From positions 1 to 64,000 of the forward strand of contig NZ_JAGGKG010000014.1 in the NCBI RefSeq assembly GCF_017873435.1: DNA of 64,000 nucleotides, read 5' to 3'. This DNA is from Paenibacillus turicensis. Its GTDB lineage: Bacteria; Bacillota; Bacilli; Paenibacillales; Paenibacillaceae. How positions within the stretch are numbered: position 1 is the first letter of the stretch; every line of letters starts with the position of its first letter. Of the stretch, positions 20,992 through 30,131 are shown piece by piece. A model generated the notes under the pieces. The model ran no database searches, was not told the DNA's origin, and worked only from the letters and a program-made list of their open reading frames with translations. A program made the position numbers and the translations under genes.

Positions 20992-22536
20992 TTAGCTGGA
21001 AGTAAATTGTCGTTGAAATTGGGAGATCGCTTCATATTCTGGACCTAGTTTGCTGGAAATCGATAAAAATATCGGTAATAGTTGTTTGTAGATTTGGGCT
21101 GATTCAGGATTTGGATCATATTGCTGTGATTGTTCGGTAATTAATGTAGCCTCCTGTAAATTTTCAATAAAACCTAAGGCGTATAAACCTAAAATACAGG
21201 CACCTACACAAGAGCTTTCATGATGAGCAGGAATGGAGACGGGCTGATCAAAAATATCTGCAAGCATTTGGCGCCATAAAGAGGAAGAGGCAAATCCACC
21301 TGTTGCTTTAATGATGGCAGGTGTGCCAATTTGTTCTTGAATCGCTAACATGACGGAATATAAGTTGAAAATTACGCCTTCCATTGCAGCTCTAAGCATA
21401 TGTTCCTTGTGATGATGTAAGGCAAGCCCAAAAAAAGATCCACGTGCATTGCTGTTCCATAAAGGAGCTCTTTCTCCTGCTAAATAAGGGTGAAAAAGTA
21501 AGCCCTCTGAACCTGCAGGTACTTGCGAGCAAATTTGGGAGATCAAATCATAAGGATCAATGCCTAATCTTTTAGCTGTTTCAACCTCCGCGCCAGCTAA
21601 TTCATCTCTCATCCAGCGAAGAATGTGTCCTCCATTGTTGACAGGTCCACCTATGACATAATGCTTATCCGTTAAGACATAACAAAAGGTTCGCCCTTTT
21701 TCATCAAGAACAGGTCGATCAACCACAGTACGAATTGCTCCACTTGTGCCGATTGTAACGGCAACTTCACCAGGTGACATGGCATTTAAACCTAAATTAG
21801 ATAAAACCCCATCATTTGCACCAATCACAAAAATCGTTTCTGGCGTAAGTCCCATTACATTTGTGTATTGTAGCGCTGCACCCTTTCTATAGTAGGTTGT
21901 AGGTACAATCTTGGACAATTTGCTTTCATTAATTTCCGTTGCTGCAAGCGCTGCTGTATCCCATTTTAATTGCTGTAAATTCATGAGCCCTGTGCAGGAA
22001 GCGATGGAGTAATCCACCTCATAGGTTGAAAATAGCTTCGCCCAAATATATTCCTTAATCGAAATAAATTTATAAGCGGTACTAAAAATATGGCCACGCT
22101 CCGCACGAAGCCACATTAATTTGCCCAGTGGACTCATAGGATGGATTGGTGTTCCGGTCCGAAAATAAAGCTCATGCCCCTTTTGCTCTAGTAGTAGCTT
22201 CGTATAAGGCTCACTACGATTATCTGCCCATGTAAGGGCATTCATTAATGGGTTTCCGTTTGAATCAATCGGAATGATGCTATGCATCGCTGCACTAAAG
22301 GAAACAAATTTAATTTGCGTGGGTGAGCTGACATGTTCACGCATGAGTTGTGCTGTAGTTTCTAACACAGCCTGAAAAATTTCATCAGGATCTTGCTCCG
22401 CGGCTGCTACCTCTGGTGTATATAAAGGATAATGTACGTGTGCAGAGGACACTATACCTCCATTAATGTTATACAATACCGCTTTAGTGCTTGTTGTGCC
22501 AATATCAATGCCGATCATATAAGAAGTGAAATCCAC
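20992..22536 (-). CDS. gntK: gluconokinase (FGGY family)
   Basis: A 514-residue FGGY carbohydrate kinase predicted to convert gluconate to 6-phosphogluconate. It opens with TSYMIGIDIGTTSTKAV, the phosphate-1 motif closely matching GntK of Bacillus, and carries VTIGTSGAIR, GGHILRWMRDEL, FHPYLAGERAPLW and ATGGFASSSLWRQMLAD in the usual order. The start is the GTG at 22536, preceded by AAGGAGG with six-base spacing; the open frame extends 57 codons further upstream but those residues are not family-like. The location is odd: it lies between dnaA and rpmH, co-directional with dnaA, and divides the DnaA boxes into two groups. No permease or dehydrogenase accompanies it. Another FGGY substrate is possible, but gluconate is the best match. 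Confidence 0.9.
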   Translation of the reverse strand: MDFTSYMIGIDIGTTSTKAVLYNINGGIVSSAHVHYPLYTPEVAAAEQDPDEIFQAVLETTAQLMREHVSSPTQIKFVSFSAAMHSIIPIDSNGNPLMNALTWADNRSEPYTKLLLEQKGHELYFRTGTPIHPMSPLGKLMWLRAERGHIFSTAYKFISIKEYIWAKLFSTYEVDYSIASCTGLMNLQQLKWDTAALAATEINESKLSKIVPTTYYRKGAALQYTNVMGLTPETIFVIGANDGVLSNLGLNAMSPGEVAVTIGTSGAIRTVVDRPVLDEKGRTFCYVLTDKHYVIGGPVNNGGHILRWMRDELAGAEVETAKRLGIDPYDLISQICSQVPAGSEGLLFHPYLAGERAPLWNSNARGSFFGLALHHHKEHMLRAAMEGVIFNLYSVMLAIQEQIGTPAIIKATGGFASSSLWRQMLADIFDQPVSIPAHHESSCVGACILGLYALGFIENLQEATLITEQSQQYDPNPESAQIYKQLLPIFLSISSKLGPEYEAISQFQRQFTSS

Positions 22537-22573
22537 GTTAGTCCTCCTTATGACTTTTTTATATATTATATAG

Positions 22574-22659
22574 TAATCCACATGTGAATAACTTTTTAAA
22601 TATTTTTTTGAAAAGGGGAGCTGTGGAAAACTTTTAAAAGTGTTATTCAGTGTGTATAA
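22574..22659. other. near-consensus DnaA boxes upstream of gntK
   Basis: TAATCCACA (22574), TGTGAATAA (22583) and TGTGGAAAA (22622) are each one base from the DnaA consensus or its complement. TGTGTATAA (22651) is the variant that recurs in the main cluster. They sit between gntK and rpmH, where the standard dnaA-rpmH origin region would lie if gntK were absent. Confidence 0.6.
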
Positions 22660-22706
22660 TGAAGGAAGGGAAAGCTTGATTATAAAAATTACAAAATTTT
22701 CGCTCA

Positions 22707-22735
22707 TTGACTTTTAAAAGGGTTCATGGTTAAAT
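22707..22735 (+). promoter_or_regulatory. rpmH promoter
   Basis: TTGACT (22707-22712), a 17-base spacer and TTAAAT (22730-22735), about 70 bases before the rpmH start codon. Confidence 0.6.
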
Positions 22736-22805
22736 GTAAAAAGGCATTTTCTGTGCGTAGTGAAAATGGTGAATATGTAGTTATTCCTGTAAGGGGGTGC
22801 AATAA

Positions 22806-22940
22806 ATGAGACCAACTTTCAAACCAAATGTGAGCAAACGTAAAAAGGTTCACGGATTCCGTAAAAGAATGAGCACAAAAAACGGACGTAAGGTTCTCGC
22901 TGCTCGTCGTCTAAAAGGCAGAAAAGTACTAAGTGCTTAA
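22806..22940 (+). CDS. rpmH: 50S ribosomal protein L34
   Basis: A 44-residue, highly basic L34. It begins [18 protein letters not shown] and ends GRKVLSA, as in other Firmicutes. AAGGGGGTG precedes the ATG. It is followed by a terminator and rnpA, the standard pairing. Confidence 0.98.
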   Translation: MRPTFKPNVSKRKKVHGFRKRMSTKNGRKVLAARRLKGRKVLSA

Positions 22941-22951
22941 TGACTGCATAA

Positions 22952-22975
22952 GGCCACTGTCAGTGGTCTTTTTTT
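22952..22975 (+). terminator. rpmH terminator
   Basis: GGCCACTG/CAGTGGTC forms an eight-pair stem with a single-base loop (a longer-loop pairing is more likely in practice), followed by seven T residues, just after the rpmH stop. Confidence 0.88.
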
Positions 22976-23057
22976 AACATAGATAAGGTTAAATGTTAAT
23001 CTTACATTGTCGTCGTACATGTTCTTTACTTCACAAGGTGGAGATGTAACGATATTT

Positions 23058-23102
23058 AAAAATGGTAGGCCTGAACTCTTTAGATGCAGGGTTACCATTT
23101 TT
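23058..23102. terminator. hairpin between rpmH and rnpA
   Basis: AAAAATGGTA (23058-23067) pairs with TACCATTTTT (23093-23102), and an inner CCTG/CAGG helix adds to the stem. It has A and T tracts at its two ends, so it could terminate in either direction. It may equally be a leader structure for rnpA. Confidence 0.45.
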
Positions 23103-23163
23103 GACGTTGCTTAAGACAAATTGGACAAAGTAGTTTGAACCAAAAGTTAGGGAGTTTGCGCCA

Positions 23164-23505
23164 GTGCAAAGAAAACTTCGATTAAGAAATCGTGCCGACT
23201 TTGGTCGAGTATATCGATCAGGTAAGTCCTTTGCAAATCGTCAATTAGTTGTGTATTGGTCCATAAGACCAGAGATTGAACGATTTAGACTTGGGATTTC
23301 GGCAAGTAAAAAAATTGGAAATGCTGTGGTCAGAAATCGAATGCGCCGCTTAATTAAGGAAATTGTACGTTCCCATGAGCCTAAAATTCGTGATCACGTT
23401 GACATAATTATAATTGTACGTAATGGAGCCGTTGGGATGAATTATCACGAGCTGGAGAAAAGTGTTCTCCATGTGCTGAAAAAATCCTCGCTTACTAAAG
23501 TGTAA
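23164..23505 (+). CDS. rnpA: ribonuclease P protein component
   Basis: The 113-residue protein cofactor of RNase P, which matures tRNA 5' ends. The RNR motif region reads GNAVVRNRMRRLIKE; the N-terminal RLRNRADFGRVYRSG is also typical. The start is a GTG with TTAGGGAG upstream. It is followed 84 bases later by spoIIIJ. Confidence 0.97.
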   Translation: MQRKLRLRNRADFGRVYRSGKSFANRQLVVYWSIRPEIERFRLGISASKKIGNAVVRNRMRRLIKEIVRSHEPKIRDHVDIIIIVRNGAVGMNYHELEKSVLHVLKKSSLTKV

Positions 23506-23589
23506 AGGCTGTCATAAGCTTTGTTTCTTTGTATGTTTAATTATGGTATCATTTACAATGACGTATAAGGTTAAGAGAGGAGTTTTGAG

Positions 23590-24474
23590 GTGTCACGAAT
23601 TAAAAACAATAGAATAAGATGGACTCTCCTCGCACTATCAATAGGTTTAATGACTATGTTAGCAGGTTGTGGAGTGCCAAATGCATCAGTAGCTACAACA
23701 ACGGAGGATATGGCGAATAGTACGTCATTTTGGACACGTAATGTCGTCTATTATTTCTCTTATGCACTCGACACATTTGCTGATTGGTTTAATGGTGCAT
23801 ATGGAATCGCGATTTTGTTATTAGTGTTGATTGTCAGAACATTAATTTTGCCATTAACTTTGAAGCAGGTCAAGAGTACAAAGGCGATGCAAGCACTTCA
23901 GCCTGAGCTGCAAAAAATTAAAGAGCAATATAAAGATAATCCACAAATGCAGCAACAAGAAACAATGAAGATTTTCCAAGAAAACAAAGTTAATCCAATG
24001 GCGGGTTGCTTTCCTTTACTGATTCAAATGCCAGTGTTCATCGCTTTATATAACTCGATAACACATAACTCAGCGATTAGTGCACATTCATTTTTATGGT
24101 TGCAGTTAGGTGAGGCGGACAAGTACTTTATTTTGCCGATCGTCGCTGCAATTACAACGTATATTCAAACGAAAATGATGTCTACGATGAATTCTAATCC
24201 AAATGGTATGCAGGGACCAATGCAGTTCATGATGTATGTATATCCGATTTTGATCTTCGTCATGGCGTATCAGTTCCCAGCAGCATTACCGCTTTACTGG
24301 ATTTACAGTAATATTTACACGATTGTACAAAACTATCTCATTTATCGTAAAAAAGATCCTGTAGCTGTCGTTGGTGGACAAGCAGCGAGCACATCGGGTT
24401 CTAAACGAGGCGGATCAAATTTAAAAGCCGGACATCCTGGTAAGGGTGCTAAGGAGGCCAAAAAGCGCAAATGA
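23590..24474 (+). CDS. spoIIIJ: membrane protein insertase YidC/SpoIIIJ
   Basis: A 294-residue YidC1-type insertase that inserts proteins into the membrane and, in Bacillus, is needed for sigma-G activation in the forespore. It has a lipoprotein signal with lipobox TMLAGC (Cys27), five expected membrane segments, the conserved hydrophilic-groove region (GIAILLLVLIVRTLILPLT, with Arg) and PMAGCFPLLIQMPVFIALY. The tail is lysine-rich (KAGHPGKGAKEAKKRK). The start is a GTG after GAGAGGAG. It overlaps jag by four bases. Confidence 0.97.
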   Translation: MSRIKNNRIRWTLLALSIGLMTMLAGCGVPNASVATTTEDMANSTSFWTRNVVYYFSYALDTFADWFNGAYGIAILLLVLIVRTLILPLTLKQVKSTKAMQALQPELQKIKEQYKDNPQMQQQETMKIFQENKVNPMAGCFPLLIQMPVFIALYNSITHNSAISAHSFLWLQLGEADKYFILPIVAAITTYIQTKMMSTMNSNPNGMQGPMQFMMYVYPILIFVMAYQFPAALPLYWIYSNIYTIVQNYLIYRKKDPVAVVGGQAASTSGSKRGGSNLKAGHPGKGAKEAKKRK

Positions 24475-25181
24475 TGAACAGTATAGTGACGTCGGGAAGA
24501 ACTATTGAAGAAGCTGTAAGACAAGGATTGGCCATACTCGGGGTTACCGAGGATCAAGTCGATGTAAAAGTGTTAGAGCAGCCGTCAAAGGGATTTCTGG
24601 GGCTGATTGGCGTAAAGGCAGCTAAGGTTGAACTTACTTTAACCACTAATGCGCAATCAGAATCACCGCAAAGGACAAAAACCGAAACCAAACAGCTAGA
24701 GGTCGGTGATCATCCAAATCATTTGGTAGATCCTTATGAAGCGGCGGCGTCATTTGTTCGTGATGTTGCTCTTAGCATGGGGCTTGAAGTGGAAGTAGAG
24801 ATTGTCACCAAACGTGACAATACGGTCTTAAATATTTCCGGTAGTGAGCTTGGTTTATTGATTGGGCGTCGGGGACAAACATTAGACGCTTTGCAATATT
24901 TAGTTAATATTATTGCGAATCGTCATTCAGATAGTTTTTTGCGTATTATTTTGGATGCAGAAAACTTCCGTGAACGCAGAAGAAAGACGTTAGAACAGCT
25001 AGCGATGCGATTAGCTAGCAAGGTGATTCGTTCTGGCAAGGAAATGGTGCTTGAGCCCATGTCTCCGCAGGAACGTAAAATCATTCATTCCCGCTTACAG
25101 GATCACCCTGAGGTGAAGACGTTTAGTAAAGGTGAGGAACCAAATCGCAGAGTAGTTATTGCGCTAAAGAATAATAAGTAG
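24471..25181 (+). CDS. jag: RNA-binding protein Jag/KhpB
   Basis: A 236-residue protein with Jag_N (1-52), a KH domain (about 78-150, GLLIGRRGQTLDALQYLVN) and an R3H domain (about 160-225, ERKIIHSRLQDHPEVKTFSKG). Family members bind RNA, pair with KhpA, and influence cell elongation and sporulation. It is coupled to spoIIIJ by an ATGA-type overlap. A strong terminator follows. Confidence 0.96.
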   Translation: MMNSIVTSGRTIEEAVRQGLAILGVTEDQVDVKVLEQPSKGFLGLIGVKAAKVELTLTTNAQSESPQRTKTETKQLEVGDHPNHLVDPYEAAASFVRDVALSMGLEVEVEIVTKRDNTVLNISGSELGLLIGRRGQTLDALQYLVNIIANRHSDSFLRIILDAENFRERRRKTLEQLAMRLASKVIRSGKEMVLEPMSPQERKIIHSRLQDHPEVKTFSKGEEPNRRVVIALKNNK

Positions 25182-25195
25182 GCTCTTATAGCCTG

Positions 25196-25247
25196 AAGAG
25201 ACGCTCGTGATGGTTTGCCTTAGCAAACGTTGCTGGCGTCTTGTTTT
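25196..25247 (+). terminator. jag terminator
   Basis: AAGAGACGC pairs with GCGTCTT, with an inner GTTTGC/GCAAAC hairpin, followed by GTTTTTAT. An outer CTCTTATA/TATAAGAG pair extends the stem (25182-25255). Confidence 0.88.
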
Positions 25248-25266
25248 TATAAGAGTCAATTAAATA

Positions 25267-25476
25267 TTTAGCTCTATATAAATCATTACTTGACAGCATC
25301 AGGAGGGTGGAAGCTACGATACAGAGAGTTCTTACGATTGTTGTTAAAACCAAATTTCCTTTTATTGAATTAAGTATATTGTTAGAATTTGATTTTAAAA
25401 GACAATCTTCAGAATCCCTCTGTTCCTCCGCTACTGTGGGTTGGTTGTTAATCTATGATTTCTAGATTGAGCTAAA
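25267..25476 (-). repeat. intergenic hairpin repeat, copy 1 (subgroup A)
   Basis: A 210-base element bounded by TTTAGCTC (25267-25274) and GAGCTAAA (25469-25476). Read on the minus strand it aligns along nearly its full length with the element at 56153-56363, for example AAGAACTCTCTGTATCGTAG and TTCAATAAAAGGAA. The two arms pair imperfectly (AGAGGGA with the opposite CTCTCTG region), giving one long hairpin. It fills the gap between jag and mnmE. No open frame is present. Confidence 0.8.
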
Positions 25477-25521
25477 CATTTAAATATATTGGAAAAATAT
25501 TAGAGTAGAGGTGAAGATAAA

Positions 25522-26901
25522 ATGTTAAGTGACACAATTGCTGCAATCGCGACAGCAGTAGGAGAGAGTGGAATTGCAGTTATTCGTGTTAGTGGTCCGG
25601 AAGCAATAGCTGAGGTCGATGTCTTGTTTAAAGCTAAAACCAAGCTAAGGGATGCGGACAGTCATACTGTTCATTATGGATATATTGCTCATCCTGACAC
25701 TGGAGAGAAGCTAGAAGAGGTACTGGTGTCCATTTTCCGCGCGCCTAGATCGTTTACAACAGAAGATGTGGTTGAGATCAGTACCCATGGCGGAATCATT
25801 TCTGTTAAGCGAGTGATGGATTTATTGTTAAGTGGACCATCTATACGAATTGCCGAACCAGGGGAATTTACGAAGCGTGCCTTTTTAAATGGTCGGATTG
25901 ATTTGTCACAAGCAGAAGCTGTAATCGATCTAATTCGCTCAAAGTCAGATCATGCCTTTTCGCTTGCATTAAAGCAGGTCGAAGGTGTATTGTCTCATCA
26001 AATTAAAGAACTACGTCATAAAGTAATTGAAACCTTGGCTCATATTGAGGTGAATATCGATTATCCTGAGCATGATGTTGAGGATATGACGTTTTCCTAT
26101 ATAAAACAACAGTGTCACGATGTATGTATTGGGATTGATCGGTTGCTAACCCATGCGGAGCAAGGCAGGATTTTACGTGAGGGGATTACGACAGCGATTG
26201 TAGGTAGACCTAACGTTGGTAAATCGTCATTGCTTAATAGTCTTGCCCATGAAAATAAAGCGATTGTAACAGACATTCCAGGTACAACAAGAGACGTAAT
26301 CGAGGAGTTTGTCACAATTCAGAACATCCCACTTAAGCTGTTAGATACTGCTGGAATTAGAGAAACGATGGATATCGTTGAACAAATTGGTGTAGAACGC
26401 TCCAAGGCTGCTGTGAATGAAGCTGATCTTATTTTACTTGTGTTAAATAGTGCAGAAGCTTTACATGAGGATGAAATTCAGTTGATGGAGCAATTAAAGG
26501 ATCGCCAAGTATTGGTGTTGCTTAATAAGGTTGATTTACCGCGTCAGCTTGAATTGGATATGGTTACTAAGTACTTTAAGCAGGAATCTATAGTAGAATT
26601 ATCGGTGGTGACACATCATGGTTTAGATCATTTAGAAGAGGCTATTGCGAAATTATTTTTTGGTGGTAAGCTTGAATCTGGTGATTTAACTTATGTGAGT
26701 AATGTAAGACATATTGCACTGCTGAAAAAGGCTAAGCAATCGCTAATTGATGCTTATGAGGCGGCGGATACAGGCATTCCAATCGATATTTTGCAAATTG
26801 ATGTAAGACTTGCATGGGAACAGCTTGGTGAGGTCATCGGAGATGCTGCGCCAGATGCACTTATAGATCAGATTTTCTCTCAATTTTGTCTAGGAAAGTA
26901 A
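25522..26901 (+). CDS. mnmE: tRNA modification GTPase MnmE
   Basis: A 459-residue GTPase that with MnmG installs the (carboxymethyl)aminomethyl group at wobble U34. The N-terminal folate-binding domain (1-118), a helical domain and an inserted G domain (GRPNVGKS 228-235, DIPGTTRD, DTAGIRE) are seen. The C-terminal FCLGK carries the catalytic-site cysteine. GAGGTGAAG precedes the ATG. Confidence 0.98.
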   Translation: MLSDTIAAIATAVGESGIAVIRVSGPEAIAEVDVLFKAKTKLRDADSHTVHYGYIAHPDTGEKLEEVLVSIFRAPRSFTTEDVVEISTHGGIISVKRVMDLLLSGPSIRIAEPGEFTKRAFLNGRIDLSQAEAVIDLIRSKSDHAFSLALKQVEGVLSHQIKELRHKVIETLAHIEVNIDYPEHDVEDMTFSYIKQQCHDVCIGIDRLLTHAEQGRILREGITTAIVGRPNVGKSSLLNSLAHENKAIVTDIPGTTRDVIEEFVTIQNIPLKLLDTAGIRETMDIVEQIGVERSKAAVNEADLILLVLNSAEALHEDEIQLMEQLKDRQVLVLLNKVDLPRQLELDMVTKYFKQESIVELSVVTHHGLDHLEEAIAKLFFGGKLESGDLTYVSNVRHIALLKKAKQSLIDAYEAADTGIPIDILQIDVRLAWEQLGEVIGDAAPDALIDQIFSQFCLGK

Positions 26902-26988
26902 GTTGTGGACTTGGGAAAATAGTTAAAATATAAGCAATAATTTAGTTGTATAATTAGTTTAAAATTTAAATATTAGGAGGTTGAGTAA

Positions 26989-28875
26989 ATGGGATACCTA
27001 GCAGGAAGCTATGACGTGATCGTTGTAGGTGCTGGACATGCGGGTAGTGAAGCTGCTTTGGCTGCTGCTCGTATGGGCTGTAATACGCTAATGGTCACGA
27101 TCAATTTAGATATGATTGCCTTTATGCCATGTAATCCTTCGATCGGAGGACCGGCTAAAGGGCATGTAGTGCGGGAAATCGATGCGCTTGGAGGAGAAAT
27201 GGGGCGCAATATCGATAAAACCTATATTCAGATGCGAATGCTGAACACAGGTAAGGGACCAGCGGTTCATGCATTACGTGCCCAAGCAGATAAATTTCTG
27301 TATCAACATACGATGAAGGAAACGATGGAGAAGGAGCCCAATCTAACACTTCAACAGGGGATGGTAGAACGCCTTCTCGTTGAGGGAGATCAATGTGTGG
27401 GTGTTGTTACGATGACAGGGGCAGAATATCGTGCAAAAGCCGTCGTATTGACAACAGGTACGTATTTGCGGGGGAAAGTGATTATGGGTGAGTTAACTTA
27501 TGAGAGTGGCCCAAATAATCAACAGCCTTCTGTCCAATTGTCTCACCATTTGAAGGAGTTAGGCTTTGAGCTAGTACGCTTTAAGACGGGAACACCACCA
27601 CGTGTTCATAAGGATACGATTGATTTTTCACAGACTGAGATCCAGCCTGGTGATGAAAAGGTGAAATTTTTCTCTTATGAAACTAGAGATTCAGATAATG
27701 AACAGTTACCTTGTTGGTTAACCTATACTTCAGAGTCAACGCACCAAGTTATTAATGAAAACTTACATCGTGCGCCGATGTTTACGGGAATTATAGAGGG
27801 GACAGGGCCCCGTTATTGCCCATCTATTGAAGATAAAATTGTAAGATTTGCAGATAAACCTAAGCACCAAATTTTCCTAGAGCCTGAGGGTAAAAATACT
27901 TCTGAATATTATGTACAAGGCTTATCAACAAGTATGCCTGAGGATGTACAATTAAAAATGCTACGGTCCATTCCTGGCTTACAAAATGTAAAAATGATGC
28001 GAAATGGCTATGCAATCGAATATGATGCGATGGTTCCAACACAGCTATGGCCAACATTGGAGACAAAACGTCTTCCTGGCTTATTTACAGCTGGGCAAAT
28101 TAATGGCACAAGTGGATATGAGGAAGCAGCAGGACAAGGCATTATGGCCGGTATTAATGCAGCCCGTAAAGTGTTAGGGAAAGAGCCGGTTATATTAGAT
28201 CGTTCCCAAGGTTATATTGGCGTTTTGATCGATGACCTTGTAACAAAAGGAACCAATGAGCCTTACCGACTATTAACATCACGTGCAGAATATCGTTTGC
28301 TACTTCGTCATGACAATGCAGATATGCGTTTAACTCCGATTGGCTATGAAATTGGGCTGATTAAAGAGGATCGTTACCAACGCTTTATAAATAAAAAAGA
28401 GATGGTTGAGCAGGAAATTGAGCGCTTGCGTAAAACTTCTGTATCACCATCAGATATTAATCCTTTACTAGAAGAGATTGGATCATCCAAAATTCAGGAT
28501 GGCAGTCATTTAATTTCTATTTTGCGTAGACCAGAGGTAAGTTACGAGCATATTCATAGTTATTTCCCTTCTGAGTTAGAATTAGATGAATTCATGATGG
28601 AGCAAGTTGAAATTCAGGTAAAATATGCTGGATATATAGAAAAACAACTAATTCATGTGAATAAGCTTCAAAAAATGGAAAAGAAGAAGATTCCAGATTC
28701 TATTCAATACGAAGATGTACATGGTCTGGCGATTGAGGCGAAGCAAAAGCTAATGAAGATTCGTCCGATTTCTATCGGCCAAGCTTCTCGTATTTCAGGG
28801 GTTACACCAGCTGACATTTCAATTTTGCTTGTATATCTTGAGCATTATAACCGTGTTACTGCGGCAGGAGGGTAA
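26989..28875 (+). CDS. mnmG: tRNA uridine 5-carboxymethylaminomethyl modification enzyme MnmG
   Basis: A 628-residue FAD-dependent partner of MnmE. The dinucleotide motif [12 protein letters not shown] is at 12-23. [26 protein letters not shown], the KTGTPPR motif and [16 protein letters not shown] are as in the family. AGGAGG lies before the ATG. It runs directly into rsmG six bases later, the usual mnmE-mnmG-rsmG operon. Confidence 0.99.
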   Translation: MGYLAGSYDVIVVGAGHAGSEAALAAARMGCNTLMVTINLDMIAFMPCNPSIGGPAKGHVVREIDALGGEMGRNIDKTYIQMRMLNTGKGPAVHALRAQADKFLYQHTMKETMEKEPNLTLQQGMVERLLVEGDQCVGVVTMTGAEYRAKAVVLTTGTYLRGKVIMGELTYESGPNNQQPSVQLSHHLKELGFELVRFKTGTPPRVHKDTIDFSQTEIQPGDEKVKFFSYETRDSDNEQLPCWLTYTSESTHQVINENLHRAPMFTGIIEGTGPRYCPSIEDKIVRFADKPKHQIFLEPEGKNTSEYYVQGLSTSMPEDVQLKMLRSIPGLQNVKMMRNGYAIEYDAMVPTQLWPTLETKRLPGLFTAGQINGTSGYEEAAGQGIMAGINAARKVLGKEPVILDRSQGYIGVLIDDLVTKGTNEPYRLLTSRAEYRLLLRHDNADMRLTPIGYEIGLIKEDRYQRFINKKEMVEQEIERLRKTSVSPSDINPLLEEIGSSKIQDGSHLISILRRPEVSYEHIHSYFPSELELDEFMMEQVEIQVKYAGYIEKQLIHVNKLQKMEKKKIPDSIQYEDVHGLAIEAKQKLMKIRPISIGQASRISGVTPADISILLVYLEHYNRVTAAGG

Positions 28876-28881
28876 ACAGCT

Positions 28882-29604
28882 TTGGATCAAATTAAGGATA
28901 ATTTTCAAGCATTATGCTTAGCTCGTAATATTGAATTATCAGAGAAGCAGCTGGAGCAATATGAGTTGTATTTTAAGGAATTAGTATCATGGAATGAAAA
29001 GATGAACTTAACGGGAATTACTGAACGAAGTGAAGTATATTTAAAGCATTTTTATGACTCGCTTACTTTATCCCAATATGTAGATTTCACCAAAGTGGAA
29101 AGTATAGCAGATATTGGATCGGGGGCGGGATTTCCTGGTATTCCATTAAAAATTTGTTTTCCACATCTTAAGCTTATGATTGTTGATTCCTTAAATAAGC
29201 GGATTCAGTTTCTTCAGCATGTTGTAGATACATTAGAGTTACAGGATGTGCAGCTTATTCATGGTAGAGCAGAGGATGTGGCCCGCCAAGCTGGTATTCG
29301 TGACTCCTTTGATTTAGTGACAGCAAGAGCAGTAGCGAGATTGGCAGTACTCAATGAGTTTTGTTTACCTTTTGTAAAAACAGGTGGGATTTTTGCTGCG
29401 ATGAAGGGGACTGACCTTAAAGAGGAAGTTAAGGAAGCTGCACGTAGCTTAAAGGAGCTAAAGGGAAAAATGAAGGCTTCTTATCATTTTCAGCTTCCTC
29501 AAGAAAATGCGGATCGGCATATTATTATAATAGAAAAAGTAGGGGATACACCTAAAAAGTATCCACGAAAAGCAGGTACACCATTAAAGTCACCAATAAT
29601 GTAG
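28882..29604 (+). CDS. rsmG: 16S rRNA (guanine(527)-N7)-methyltransferase RsmG
   Basis: A 240-residue SAM-dependent methyltransferase acting on G527 of 16S rRNA. Motifs are the SAM site IADIGSGAGFPGIPLKI and ARAVARLAVL. The start is a TTG after GGAGGG. The terminal PRKAGTPLKSPIM is standard. Its terminator stem contains parS. Confidence 0.97.
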   Translation: MDQIKDNFQALCLARNIELSEKQLEQYELYFKELVSWNEKMNLTGITERSEVYLKHFYDSLTLSQYVDFTKVESIADIGSGAGFPGIPLKICFPHLKLMIVDSLNKRIQFLQHVVDTLELQDVQLIHGRAEDVARQAGIRDSFDLVTARAVARLAVLNEFCLPFVKTGGIFAAMKGTDLKEEVKEAARSLKELKGKMKASYHFQLPQENADRHIIIIEKVGDTPKKYPRKAGTPLKSPIM

Positions 29605-29614
29605 TAATATTTTT

Positions 29615-29660
29615 CCTTCCAGTATTGTTTCACGTGAAACAATAACTGGGAGGTTTTTTT
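29615..29660 (+). terminator. rsmG terminator built around parS
   Basis: CCTTCCAGT...ACTGGGAGG arms enclose ATTGTTTC/GAAACAAT with the loop ACGT, giving a stem of about 17 pairs with one mismatch and one bulge. Seven T residues follow (29654-29660). The inner part is the parS palindrome. Confidence 0.85.
29626..29641. promoter_or_regulatory. parS chromosome partition site
   Basis: TGTTTCACGTGAAACA is a perfect match to the Bacillus parS consensus, the loading site for ParB/Spo0J. It lies about 2.4 kb before parB, as expected for an origin-proximal parS. Confidence 0.96.
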
Positions 29661-29712
29661 ATGCCTTTTTTGTACATAGAATTATTTACTAAATTTCTTT
29701 TAATATTTTTAT

Positions 29713-29925
29713 GGTTAATTCATGCAATTAGTGGTTGAGAGGAAGCCCAAATAGCGAAGGGGTAGAGGGATGGTGGAGAAGTGAACACGTCCGCCTTTAC
29801 AGCCTGTTTTTCAACCGATAACGATCTCATTCAAGAAAATCAGGCTGTAACAGGGGTCGAAGCCACCCTCTGCACCGTAGCTGCTTTCCTTGGAAGTTAG
29901 CAACCACTAATTTTTGTATTGAGCC
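29713..29925 (+). repeat. intergenic hairpin repeat, copy 2 (subgroup B)
   Basis: A 213-base element. The left end (29713-29737) and the complement of the right end (29901-29925) match at 17 of 25 positions, including the shared AATTAGTGGTTG. The internal AGAGGGATGGTGGA and GAAGCCACCCTCTG arms pair. On the plus strand it aligns with the complement of copy 3 at 53147-53350 across both arms. It lies between rsmG and noc. No coding frame is seen. Confidence 0.8.
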
Positions 29926-30131
29926 ATGAAAATCAAAAACATTTTCATAATGTAAAAGATAGGATTATAGTCAGAAAAGTGGTAGAATAAATTATAGTAG
30001 AATCAATTTTCAGTAGAGTGCTAGTTTAGACATATGTTAATTGATTCAGTTTGAAATGACATTTTCTGTTTGGCTGGATAGCCCATAAGGAATTCCTTAT
30101 GTCACTATGAAACTAGGTGGTAATCTACGGA

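Noticed and set aside
22651..22660. TGTGTATAAT as an extended -10 promoter for rpmH
   Set aside because: No acceptable -35 lies 16-18 bases upstream, while a better promoter is found at 22707-22735; the site fits a DnaA-box variant better.
25267..25476. CRISPR-like or tandem-repeat interpretation of the intergenic repeats
   Set aside because: Copies are dispersed singly, have no repeat-spacer periodicity and are inverted-repeat elements; no cas genes are present.
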